DNA of 64,000 nt. It comes from JAEULH01 sp963746275. Its GTDB lineage: Bacteria > Pseudomonadota > Alphaproteobacteria > Rhodospirillales > Defluviicoccaceae. The DNA is taken from contig CAVVAX010000028.1 in assembly GCA_963746275.1 (NCBI GenBank), positions 62,001 to 126,000 of the forward strand, read 5' to 3'. A program made the position numbers and the translations under genes. The notes under the pieces were generated by a model. It was not told the origin of the DNA. It saw only the letters and a list, made by a program, of their open reading frames with translations, and ran no database searches. Of the stretch, positions 44,884-54,486 are shown one piece after another; the stretch's first letter is position 1; every line of letters begins with the position of its first letter.

Positions 44884-45705
44884 TCAGCCGCCGATCCTGA
44901 TCGTGCCGACGATGCCGAACAGGAGGACGAATACGATCGGGGTCAGGCTGGCGAAGGCGATCAGGCCGAAGCCGTCGGCCACCGGATTGCGCCCGCGGAT
45001 CGAGCGGGCGAGGCCGACGCCTAGGGCCGTGACCAGCGGCACCGTGATCGTCGAGGTGGTGACGCCGCCGGAGTCGAAGGCGATGCCGACGATCCTCTCC
45101 GGCGCCAGCGGCGTCAGCGCGACCACGCCGAGATAGCCGGCGATGATGAGCACCGGGATCGGCCAGCCCTTGAGGATGCGAAAGACGCCGATGACCAGGG
45201 CCACGCCGACGGCCACGGCCACCCACAGGCGAAGCTGCAGGGCGTAGGCCGCGGCCTCCTCGGCGCCGGCGCCGATGGCGCCGGCCTCGGACGCGACGCG
45301 GGCGCCCTCGCTGGCGATGGCGATCAGCGCCGGTTCGGCGAAGGTCGTGCCGAAGCCGAGCGCGAAGGCGAAGGCCAGCAGCGCCGCGAGGCTGCCCTTG
45401 CGGACGAAGGCCGCGGCCATGGCCTCGCCCAGCGGGAACAGGCCCATCTCCAGGCCGCGGACGAACAGGGTCAGGCCGAGGACGACGAAGACGCAGCCGA
45501 CCAGCACCTCGGCCAGATTCGGGAACGGCTGGCGCAGGACGACGATCTGGAAGAAGGCGATGACCGAGATGAGCGGGGCGAGATCGCGCAGCGCCGCCGA
45601 GACGAAGCGAAAGAGGCGGCGGGAAGGGTGTTCATCTGCGTATCGGATCTGTGGCCGGCCGGCAGCGGGAGGCGGATCTTGCGCGAAGGCCGCGGCGAAA
45701 TCCAC
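44884..45705 (-). CDS. DUF1538 membrane protein, first copy
   Basis: A 273-residue polytopic inner-membrane protein. A soluble N-terminus of about 40 residues is followed by several helices (LISVIAFFQIVVLRQPFPNL; VLVGCVFVVLGLTLFVRGLE). Motifs: ALGFGTTFAEPALIAIASEG and FDSGGVTTSTITVPLVTALG, then DGFGLIAFASLTPIVFVLLF. It aligns along its length with the next gene, so the pair arose by duplication and probably forms a heteromer. It starts at GTG 45705 (no ATG in the N-terminal stretch), 64 bases from the divergent cmk. First gene of a five-gene overlapping operon. Confidence 0.9.
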   Translation of the reverse strand: MDFAAAFAQDPPPAAGRPQIRYADEHPSRRLFRFVSAALRDLAPLISVIAFFQIVVLRQPFPNLAEVLVGCVFVVLGLTLFVRGLEMGLFPLGEAMAAAFVRKGSLAALLAFAFALGFGTTFAEPALIAIASEGARVASEAGAIGAGAEEAAAYALQLRLWVAVAVGVALVIGVFRILKGWPIPVLIIAGYLGVVALTPLAPERIVGIAFDSGGVTTSTITVPLVTALGVGLARSIRGRNPVADGFGLIAFASLTPIVFVLLFGIVGTIRIGG

Positions 45706-45769
45706 GGCGGCCTTGCCGGTCAGCCGGCGCCGTGGCTACGGTGCCCCAGGGGCAGGAAGGACGGCAGCG

Positions 45770-46433
45770 ATGAAAGCCGAGACGGGCGCGGGTCATCGCC
45801 ATCGACGGGCCGGCCGCGGCGGGCAAGGGGACGCTCGCGCGCCGCCTGGCCGAGCATCTCGGCTTCGCCTATCTGGACACCGGCGCGCTCTACCGCGCCG
45901 TCGCCGCCATGCTGATCGAGAGCCGGGCCGGCATCGCGCCGGAAGCTGCGGAGGCGGAGGCGCTGCGGCTCGCGCCCGCCGATCTGGATCGAGCCGACCT
46001 GCGCGGCGACGACGTGGCCGACGTCGCCTCCAAGGTCGCGGCCATGCCCGAGGTGCGCGCGGCGCTGCTGGCGTTCCAGCGGAATTTCGCCGCCCAGCCG
46101 CCGGGAGATCGCCCCGGCGCGGTGCTCGACGGACGCGACATCGCGACCGTCGTTTGCCCCGACGCCGACTGCAAGCTCTTCGTCACCGCCAGCCTGGAGG
46201 TGCGCGCCGAACGGCGGCTTAAGGAGTTGCGGGAGCGGGGGGTAGACGCTATACCTAGCCGCGTTCTGCGGGAGATGCAGGAACGCGACGCCCGCGATTC
46301 GCAAAGAAGCGTTGCCCCTCTCGTTCCCGCGCGGGACGCAGTCGTCATCGACACAAGCACGCTGGACGCCGAACACGCTTTTGCAGCCGCTCTTGAGATC
46401 GTCGAAGCACGCTTGCGGGATGCGCATGCGTGA
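45770..46433 (+). CDS. cmk: Cytidylate kinase (frameshifted near start)
   Basis: About 220 residues. Phosphorylates CMP and dCMP. The P-loop RVIAIDGPAAAGKGTLARRL and the lid-proximal DTGALYRAVAAM lie in a different frame from the only good start, ATG 45770 (MKAETG). One extra G near 45784 (GACGGGCGCG) explains this; corrected N-terminus MKAETARVIAIDGP. Downstream GAVLDGRDIATVVCPDADCK and LFVTASLEVRAERR are typical. The plain frame from ATG 45909 would lose the P-loop. cmk-rpsA is a universal proteobacterial order. Confidence 0.93.
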
Positions 46434-46592
46434 AGGCGGAGCTGACGGCATCGTCGCTGTGACGCCATCGCTCCGCGCCCTCCCTCCTCGCCGGCGGCAT
46501 TGCTGCCGCATTCTCCTGTGGACCCTCCCGCAGCATGGATCGTTCGCACCCCCTCAACGCTTAACCCAGCCAATCGACGGAACATCGAACGC

Positions 46593-48377
46593 ATGACCCA
46601 CCCCGCAACCGCCGCCGACCAGCAGAGCCCGAGCGGCAAGGAGAGCTTCGCCGCCCTACTCGACCAAACAATGGGGGAGGCGGAAGGGTTCGAAGGCCGC
46701 GTCGTCCAAGGCACGGTCGTCGGCATCGAGAACGACATGGCGGTCATCGACGTCGGACTGAAGTCGGAGGGCCGCGTCAGCCTCAAGGAGTTCGGAGCAC
46801 CCGGGCAGCCGGCGCAGATCGTCCCCGGCGACACCGTCGATGTGTTCGTCGAGCGCTACGAGGACCGCGACGGCATGGTCATGCTCAGCCGGGAGAAGGC
46901 CCGGCGCGAGGAAGCCTGGAACGTCCTGGAGAAGGCGTTCAATAACGGCGAGCGCATCACCGGCACGATCTTCGGCCGGGTCAAGGGCGGCTTCATCGTC
47001 GACCTGTCCGGCGCCGTCGCCTTTCTTCCCGGCAGCCAGGTGGACATCCGCCCGGTGCGCGACATCAGCCCGCTGATGAACACGCCGCAGCCGTTCCAGA
47101 TCCTGAAGATGGACCGCAGCCGCAACAACATCGTCGTCTCCAGGCGGGCGGTGCTCGAGGAAACCCGGGCCGAGGCGCGCTCCGAGCTGATCGCCAACCT
47201 CAAGGAGGGACAGGTCCTCGAGGGCGTGGTCAAGAACATCACCGACTACGGCGCCTTCGTCGACCTCGGCGGCGTCGACGGCCTGTTGCATGTGACCGAC
47301 ATCTCCTGGAAGCGCATCAACCATCCGTCTGAGGCGCTGCAGATCGGCGAGACCGTCAAGGTGCAGGTGATCCGCTTCAACCCGGAGACCCAGCGGATCT
47401 CCCTCGGCATGAAGCAGCTCGAGGCGGACCCGTGGGATGGGGTCGAGCTCAAGTACCCGAAGGCCGCCAAGTTCCTTGGCCGAGTGACCAACATCACCGA
47501 CTACGGCGCGTTCATCGAGCTGGAGCCGGGGGTCGAGGGCCTGGTCCACGTCTCCGAGATGAGCTGGACCAAGAAGAACGTTCACCCAGGCAAGATCGTC
47601 TCCACCAGCCAGGAGGTGGAGGTCGTCGTCCTCGACGTCGACAAGGACAAGCGCCGCATCAGCCTCGGGCTGAAGCAGTGCATGGCCAACCCGTGGGACG
47701 ACTTCCTCGACAAGCACCCCGTCGGCTCCGAGGTCGAGGGCGAGATCAAGAACATCACCGAGTTCGGGCTGTTCATCGGCCTGCCCGGCGACATCGACGG
47801 CATGGTCCACCTTTCGGACCTGTCGTGGAGCCGATCGGGCGAGGAGGTCCTGGCCGAGCAGCGCAAGGGCGAGATGGTCCGCGCCAAAATCCTCGACGTC
47901 GATGTCGATAAGGAGCGCATCTCGCTCGGCGTGAAGCAACTCGAGGACGATCCGTTCGCGGCCTCGGTGGGCAAGTTCAAGAAGGGCGATATCGTCACCT
48001 GCACGGTCACTGCCATCCTCGAGAACGGCATCGAGGTGCAGGCCGGCGACGGCCTGACCGGGATGATCCGCAAGACCGAGCTCTCGCGCGACCGCAGCGA
48101 GCAGCGGCCGGATCGGTTTGCGCCAGGCGAGAAGATCGATGCCAAGATCACCCAGCTCGACATGGCTGCCCGCCGGGTGAGCCTGTCGATCCGGGCCCGC
48201 GAGCTCGACGACGAGAAGAAGGCGGTGGCGACGTACGGCTCGTCGGACTCGGGCGCCAGCCTCGGCGAGATCCTCGGCGCTGCGATCAAGGAGAAGCGCG
48301 AGCGCGCCGCCGAGCAGAAGCGGGCGGCGGCACGCGCGTCCCGGGAGGACGGCGAGGGCGACGACGACGACGAGTAG
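46593..48377 (+). CDS. rpsA: 30S ribosomal protein S1
   Basis: A 594-residue mRNA-binding ribosomal protein with six S1 (OB) domains. Visible domain starts include EGRVVQGTVVGIENDMAVID, EGVVKNITDYGAFVDLGGVD, GRVTNITDYGAFIELEPGVE and GEIKNITEFGLFIGLPGDI. The C-terminal tail is charged, ending GEGDDDDE. ATG 46593 (MTHPATAADQQ) is preferred over an open 31-residue extension. Two of the central domains are clearly more alike than the first two, as usual. Intact, 159 bases after cmk. Confidence 0.97.
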   Translation: MTHPATAADQQSPSGKESFAALLDQTMGEAEGFEGRVVQGTVVGIENDMAVIDVGLKSEGRVSLKEFGAPGQPAQIVPGDTVDVFVERYEDRDGMVMLSREKARREEAWNVLEKAFNNGERITGTIFGRVKGGFIVDLSGAVAFLPGSQVDIRPVRDISPLMNTPQPFQILKMDRSRNNIVVSRRAVLEETRAEARSELIANLKEGQVLEGVVKNITDYGAFVDLGGVDGLLHVTDISWKRINHPSEALQIGETVKVQVIRFNPETQRISLGMKQLEADPWDGVELKYPKAAKFLGRVTNITDYGAFIELEPGVEGLVHVSEMSWTKKNVHPGKIVSTSQEVEVVVLDVDKDKRRISLGLKQCMANPWDDFLDKHPVGSEVEGEIKNITEFGLFIGLPGDIDGMVHLSDLSWSRSGEEVLAEQRKGEMVRAKILDVDVDKERISLGVKQLEDDPFAASVGKFKKGDIVTCTVTAILENGIEVQAGDGLTGMIRKTELSRDRSEQRPDRFAPGEKIDAKITQLDMAARRVSLSIRARELDDEKKAVATYGSSDSGASLGEILGAAIKEKRERAAEQKRAAARASREDGEGDDDDE

Positions 48378-48401
48378 CTGATCCGGCGGACACCCCAGGC
48401 C

Positions 48402-49310
48402 ATGGCGCTCGCCACCGACTACCTCATCGACCGGCGGCGGCTGAAGCGCCGGCTGACGGTGTGGCAACTGGTCGCGGTCGCAGCCGTCGTCGGCGTCGCG
48501 CTCGCCGCTTACGGCCGGTTCGATGGCTTGGTCTCGCGCTCGCACGTCGCCCGGCTGACCGTCACCGGGATCATCGCCGATGATCCCGAACGCGATCAGG
48601 CACTCGAGGCGCTGAAGGAGGACGGCAGCGTCAAGGCGCTGGTCGTGCGCATCGACAGCCCCGGCGGCACGGTCGTCGGCGGCGAGGCCCTCTATCGCCG
48701 GCTCTACGAGATCGGCCAGGAGATCCCGGTCATCGCGGTGATGGGGGAGGTGGCGACCTCGGCGGCCTACATGACCGCATTGGCTAGCGAGCGGATCTTC
48801 GCCCGCGAGGGTACGCTGACCGGATCCATCGGCGTCATCATGCAGACGGCCAACGTCACCGGGCTGCTGGACAAGCTCGGCATCGAGCCGGAGTCGATCA
48901 AGAGCGGGCCGCTGAAGGCGCAGCCCAACCCGCTCGAGCCGTTCACGCCGGATGCGCGCGAGGCGACCGAGGCGGTGGTCGCCGACATCTTCCAGATGTT
49001 CGTCGCCATGGTCGAGGAGCGGCGGAAGATGAGCCACGACGACGTCACCAGGCTCGCCGATGGCCGCGTCTACACCGGACGCCAGGCCCTGGCGAACGGC
49101 CTGATCGACGCCATCGGTGGCGAGAGCGAGGCCCGGCAGTGGCTGCAGGAGGCGAAGAAGGTGTCCGCGGACCTGCCGATCCGCGACGTCGGCAACACCG
49201 ACACCGCCGAGCAGGTCAGCCGCTGGCTGCATGGCATGGCCGGAAAAGCGCTTTTTCTAGAAACACTTAATCTTGACGGGCTGGTATCCGTCTGGCACCC
49301 TCGGATGTAA
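48402..49310 (+). CDS. sppA: Signal peptide peptidase SppA (short form)
   Basis: A 302-residue membrane serine protease that degrades cleaved signal peptides. One N-terminal membrane helix (VWQLVAVAAVVGVALAAYG, residues about 20-40). The Ser-Lys dyad is in the crotonase-like fold: IDSPGGTVVGGEALY, nucleophile Ser in EVATSAAYMTALAS, then GSIGVIMQTANVTGLLDKLG and catalytic Lys in KSGPLKAQPNPLEP. The single-domain length matches the short SppA form, not the E. coli double-domain one. It lies 24 bases after rpsA and upstream of ihfB. Confidence 0.93.
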   Translation: MALATDYLIDRRRLKRRLTVWQLVAVAAVVGVALAAYGRFDGLVSRSHVARLTVTGIIADDPERDQALEALKEDGSVKALVVRIDSPGGTVVGGEALYRRLYEIGQEIPVIAVMGEVATSAAYMTALASERIFAREGTLTGSIGVIMQTANVTGLLDKLGIEPESIKSGPLKAQPNPLEPFTPDAREATEAVVADIFQMFVAMVEERRKMSHDDVTRLADGRVYTGRQALANGLIDAIGGESEARQWLQEAKKVSADLPIRDVGNTDTAEQVSRWLHGMAGKALFLETLNLDGLVSVWHPRM

Positions 49311-49374
49311 AGCGAAGCTTGACGGCAAGGCTGGCGCAGGACACGCCGGCCTGGTACAGGGAGGGGAAGGATCG

Positions 49375-49662
49375 ATGACCAAGTCCGAGCTCATTGCTCG
49401 GCTCGCGGCTGCCAATCCGCACCTCTACCATCGCGACGTCGAGCGCATCGTCACCACCGTTTTCGAGGAGATCGCCTCGGCATTGTCGCGCGGCGATCGG
49501 GTCGAGCTGCGTGGCTTCGGCGCCTTCTCGGTGAAGGAGCGCGGCGCGCGCATCGGCCGCAACCCGCGCACCGGCGATACCGTCAGCGTGACCTCCAAGT
49601 ACATTCCGTATTTCAAGACCGGCAAGCAATTGCGCGAGAAGCTCAACGCCGAGGACGAATAA
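49375..49662 (+). CDS. ihfB: Integration host factor, beta subunit
   Basis: A 95-residue DNA-bending protein. Seen: TKSELIARLAAANPHLYHRD, the beta-arm region GDRVELRGFGAFSVKERGAR and the tip IGRNPRTGDTVSV, which carries the Pro that intercalates DNA. ATG 49375 sits behind GAGGGGAAGG; an open extension of 34 residues upstream is not conserved. The rpsA-sppA-ihfB order is typical of alphaproteobacteria. The partner ihfA is not in the window. Confidence 0.96.
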   Translation: MTKSELIARLAAANPHLYHRDVERIVTTVFEEIASALSRGDRVELRGFGAFSVKERGARIGRNPRTGDTVSVTSKYIPYFKTGKQLREKLNAEDE

Positions 49663-49683
49663 GGGCAGGGAGCAGGGGAGAAG

Positions 49684-50037
49684 GTGGCGCCCATGAAGAT
49701 CTTGTTCTGGATCATTGTTCCGATCCTGTTCCTCATCGTCATCGTGTTCGCGGTGCGCAACCACACGCCGGTTGAGCTTAGCCTGTGGCCGGTGCTCACG
49801 TCGCCGGTGAGCCTGCCCGTGTATGCGGTGGCCCTGATCAGCCTGTTCATCGGCTTTCTCTGGGGCGGCTTCGTCGCCTGGGCGCAGGGTGGCCGCGGCC
49901 GCGAGCGCCAGCGGCTGCTGGCGCGCCGGCTCGAGGCCGAGCGGCAAGAGGCGGCGGTGATCCGCGAGCGGTTGGCGAGGCTCGAGGCCGCGGACAGGAG
50001 CGCCACGATCCCGTCGCCGCCGGTGGGCGTCGCCTGA
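49684..50037 (+). CDS. lapA: LapA-domain small membrane protein
   Basis: About 117 residues. Two membrane helices (ILFWIIVPILFLIVIVFAVR and LPVYAVALISLFIGFLWGGF) bracket an N-H-T-P-V-E-L-S-L-W turn typical of the LapA/DUF1049 family. A charged cytoplasmic coiled-coil tail (RRLEAERQEAAVIRERLARL) follows. LapA takes part in controlling lipopolysaccharide synthesis with LapB in E. coli; the role here is inferred from the family. Start is GTG 49684 or ATG 49693. It lies 21 bases after ihfB and 49 before pyrF. Confidence 0.88.
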   Translation: MAPMKILFWIIVPILFLIVIVFAVRNHTPVELSLWPVLTSPVSLPVYAVALISLFIGFLWGGFVAWAQGGRGRERQRLLARRLEAERQEAAVIRERLARLEAADRSATIPSPPVGVA

Positions 50038-50086
50038 GCGGGGCATTCGATCTCGGGGCCAAACGGCTTCGGGCAGGCAGGGTAAG

Positions 50087-50803
50087 ATGAAGGCCAAGCC
50101 GCACGAGCGCATTTTCGTCGCCCTGGATACCTGCGAGGTGTCGCGGGCGCTGGAGTTGGCGCGCGAGCTCCGTGGCCTCGTCGGCGGCATCAAGCTCGGC
50201 AACGAGTTCTTTACCGCGTGCGGCCCTGACGGAGTGCGCCAGGTCGCCGAGGCGGGCTTGCCGATCTTCCTCGACCTCAAGTACCACGACATCCCGACCA
50301 CCGTTGCGCATGCGATCTCGGCCGCCCTGCCGCTGCGCCCGTTCATGCTCAACGTCCACGGCGTCGGCGGTGCGGACATGATGCGCGCCGCCGCCGAAGC
50401 CGCGGCGGTCGCCGGTGAGGGCCGGCCGCTGGTCCTCGCCGTGACAGTGCTCACCTCGCTTGCGGCGGGGGATCTGGAAAGCATCGGCATTGCGGAGTCG
50501 GTCCGCGACCAGGTGACCCGGCTCGCCATCCTCGCTCGGGCCTGTGGCCTGGACGGCGCGATCTGTGCCGCTTCCGAGATCATGGCCCTGCGCGGGGCTA
50601 CCGGCAGCCGGTTCAAGCTGGTCGTTCCCGGCGTCCGCCCGGTTTGGGCCGCGGCCGACGACCACAAGCGCGTGCTCACCCCGGGCGATGCCATCGCGCT
50701 CGGCGCGGACTACCTCGTCATCGGCCGGCCGATCGTCGCCTCGCCGAGACCGGCGGAGGCCGCACAGCGGATCGTCGAAGAGATCGCGGCCGCCGACGCA
50801 TGA
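50087..50803 (+). CDS. pyrF: Orotidine 5'-phosphate decarboxylase
   Basis: A 238-residue TIM barrel, last step of UMP synthesis. Seen: IFVALDTCEVSRALELAREL, the catalytic FLDLKYHDIPTTVAHAI with the D-x-K-x-x-D array, VVPGVRP and LGADYLVIGRPIV, the phosphate-binding end. Start ATG 50087 follows GGCAGGG. Its stop overlaps the trpF start (ATGA), beginning an overlapping run that continues through trpA and accD. Intact. Confidence 0.96.
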   Translation: MKAKPHERIFVALDTCEVSRALELARELRGLVGGIKLGNEFFTACGPDGVRQVAEAGLPIFLDLKYHDIPTTVAHAISAALPLRPFMLNVHGVGGADMMRAAAEAAAVAGEGRPLVLAVTVLTSLAAGDLESIGIAESVRDQVTRLAILARACGLDGAICAASEIMALRGATGSRFKLVVPGVRPVWAAADDHKRVLTPGDAIALGADYLVIGRPIVASPRPAEAAQRIVEEIAAADA

Positions 50804-51458
50804 GCGTCGAGGTCAAGATCTGCGGCCTGAGCACGCCGGCAGCCATTTCTGCGGCCGTCTTTGGCGGCGCCCGCTATGTCGGCTTCATCTTCTATCCGCG
50901 CTCGCCGCGTTACGTCGACCTCGACCGCGCCGCAGCGCTGGCGGCGATGGTGCCCTCGTCGGTGAGGCGGGTCGGCGTCGTCGTCGACATCTCGGATGCA
51001 GATCTGGCCGCGCTCCTCGAGCAGGTGCGCCTCGACATGCTCCAGCTTCACGGCAAGGAGACGCCGGAGCGGGTGGCCGAGATCAGGCAGCGGTTCGGCT
51101 TGCCCGTGATCAAGGCAGCGCCAATCTACACGGCAGATGACCTGCGCCGGGCGCGGCGCTACGAGGCGGTGGCCGACCGGCTTCTGTTCGACGCCAAGGC
51201 GCCCGCAGGCGCGAGCCGGCCGGGCGGAAACGCGACCTCCTTCGACTGGAGCCTGCTTAGGGGTTTCGCCAGTCCCCGCCCCTGGTTCCTCGCCGGCGGG
51301 GTAACGGCCGCCAACGTCGCGGCGGCGGTGCGGGAGAGTGGCGCCGCCGCGCTTGATATCTCGTCCGGCGTCGAAACCGCTCCGGGCGTCAAGAGCGCCG
51401 AGAGGATCAGACAGTTCCTGCAAGCGGTCAGGACGATCGACGGCCAGGGAGCCATGCA

Positions 51459-51462
<4 letters not shown>
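50800..51462 (+). CDS. trpF: Phosphoribosylanthranilate isomerase
   Basis: A 220-residue TIM barrel, third step of tryptophan synthesis. Seen: VEVKICGLSTPAAISAAV with the catalytic Cys, AARYVGF-type region as GGARYVGFIFYPRSPRYV, MLQLHGKETPERV, and LDISSGVETAPGVKSAERI with the catalytic Asp. ATG 50800 overlaps the pyrF stop, and the stop overlaps the trpB start (ATGA). Intact. Confidence 0.96.
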
Positions 51463-52666
<1,204 letters not shown>

Positions 52667-52670
<4 letters not shown>

Positions 52671-53512
52671 GCAGCGACAGCCGCATCGCCCGCCGGTTCG
52701 CCGCCCTCCGCAAGGAGGGGCGGGGCGGCCTCGTGACCTTCATCACCGCCGGCGACCCCGACCTCGGCACCTCGATGGCGATCCTCCGCGGCCTGCCCCA
52801 GGCCGGCGCCGACATCATCGAGCTCGGCATCCCGTTCAGCGACCCCATGGCCGACGGGCCGGCGATCCAGGCCGCGTCGCTCAGGGCGCTGAAGGCGGGG
52901 CAGACCCTGAAGCGCACCATCGGCATGGTCGCGGCGTTCCGCAGCGCCGACAACGAAACTCCCGTCGTCCTCATGGGCTACTACAATCCGATCTACGTTT
53001 TCGGCGTCCGCGCCTTCGTCCAGGAGGCGCGCAACGCGGGCGTCGACGGGGTCATCATCGTTGACCTGCCGCCCGAGGAATGCGGCGAGCTCCTCGGGCC
53101 GGCCCGCGCCGCCGGGCTGGACCTGATCTTCCTCGTCGCGCCGACCACCGACGACCGCCGGTTGCCTGTGGTGCTGAGCCGCGCCCGGGGCTTCGTCTAC
53201 TACGTTTCCATCACCGGTGTGACCGGCACCACCTCGCCCTCCATCGCCGACGTCGGCGGCGCCGTCGCCCGCCTGCGCCGCCACACCAAGCTGCCGGTCG
53301 CCGTCGGCTTCGGCATCCAGTCGCCGCAGCAGGCAGGCCAGGTGGCCGCCATCGCCGACGCTTGCGTCGTCGGCTCGGCTTTAGTGAGCAAGGTCGCCGG
53401 CCATCTCGACGAGCAGGGCCTGCCGCGCCCCGGCCTCGCCGAGGACGTGCTCGCCTACGTGGGCGAGCTGTCGCGGGGCGTGCGCCAGGCTCGGCGCGCG
53501 GCCACGGCATGA
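52667..53512 (+). CDS. trpA: Tryptophan synthase, alpha chain
   Basis: A 281-residue TIM barrel releasing indole from indole-3-glycerol phosphate. Seen: LVTFITAGDPDLGTSMAILR, ELGIPFSDPMADGPAIQAAS with the catalytic Glu, the catalytic Asp in GVDGVIIVDLPPEECG, and ARGFVYYVSITGVTGT. The start is TTG 52667, overlapping trpB by 4 bases. The frame is open further back within trpB but has no sense there. The TTG start suggests coupled translation. The stop overlaps the accD ATG (ATGA). Confidence 0.95.
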
Positions 53513-54486
53513 GCTGGCTCACCAACGTCGTTCGCCCCAAGCTCCGCGAGTGGGTTGGGGCCGGCTCGCGCGCGGTCCCGGACAACCTGTGGGAGAAGTG
53601 CCCGAACTGCGAGCAGATGATCTTCCACCGCGAGCTGGAGAGCCGGCTCCGCGTCTGCCCGCACTGCGACCATCACCTGCGCCTGCCGGTCGAGACGCGC
53701 CTCGCGATGCTGTTCGACGATGGTGTCTTTGAGACCGTGGAGAGCCCGAAGACGCCGGCGGATCCGCTGAAGTTTCGCGACCTCCGCAAGTACCCCGAGC
53801 GGCTGAAGGAGGCACAGACGCGCACCGGCCGGAGCGAGGCGGCGGTGATCGCCCGCGGCACGATGGGTGGGCTGCCCATGGTTGTCGTGGCGCTGAACTT
53901 CGACTTCATGGGCGGGTCCATGGGCGTCGGCGTTGGCGAGGCGATCCTGGCCGGCGCCAGGCTCGCGGTCGCGGACGCAGCCAGCTTCATCGTCGTCTCT
54001 GCCTCTGGTGGCGCGCGGATGCAGGAGGGCATCCTGTCGCTGATGCAGATGGCGCGCACGACCATCGCCGTGCAGCTCGTCCGCGAGGCCGGCCTGCCGT
54101 ACTTCGCGTTGCTGACGGACCCGACCACCGGCGGGGTCTCGGCGTCGTTCGCCATGCTGGGCGACATCACCATCGCCGAGCCCGGCGCGGTCATCGGCTT
54201 CGCCGGCGCCCGGGTCATCGAGCAGACCATCCGCGAGAGCCTTCCCGCCGGCTTCCAGAAGGCCGAGTACCTGCTTGAGCACGGCATGGTTGATCTGATC
54301 GTGCATCGCTCGGAGCTGCGCAGCACGATCGTGCGGCTCAACACCCTGCTTCGCCGGCCGCGCCCGGAGTTCGAAGCGCAACCCGCCGTGGCTGAAGAGA
54401 TCGCCGAGCTGGAGGCCCAGCCCGTGGCCGAACCGCTGCCGGCCGAGGCCGAACCCCTGTCGGCCGACGGTCGTGTCGCTCGTTAG
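53509..54486 (+). CDS. accD: Acetyl-CoA carboxylase carboxyltransferase subunit beta
   Basis: A 325-residue subunit of the fatty-acid-initiating enzyme. A zinc ribbon at residues about 28-50 (CPNCEQMIFHRELE, then CPHCDHH) precedes the crotonase-like carboxyltransferase domain: LNFDFMGGSMGVGVGEAI, SASGGARMQEGILSLMQMAR and TDPTTGGVSASFAMLGDI. The C-terminus has an extra acidic, Pro/Ala-rich tail of about 35 residues. ATG 53509 overlaps the trpA stop. The stop overlaps the folC start by 14 bases. trpA-accD-folC is a common proteobacterial order. Confidence 0.96.
   Translation: MSWLTNVVRPKLREWVGAGSRAVPDNLWEKCPNCEQMIFHRELESRLRVCPHCDHHLRLPVETRLAMLFDDGVFETVESPKTPADPLKFRDLRKYPERLKEAQTRTGRSEAAVIARGTMGGLPMVVVALNFDFMGGSMGVGVGEAILAGARLAVADAASFIVVSASGGARMQEGILSLMQMARTTIAVQLVREAGLPYFALLTDPTTGGVSASFAMLGDITIAEPGAVIGFAGARVIEQTIRESLPAGFQKAEYLLEHGMVDLIVHRSELRSTIVRLNTLLRRPRPEFEAQPAVAEEIAELEAQPVAEPLPAEAEPLSADGRVAR

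Noticed and set aside
46656..49232. An 858-codon open frame on the minus strand opposite rpsA and sppA
   Set aside because: It mirrors the codon periodicity of rpsA and sppA and has no motif or plausible start signal.
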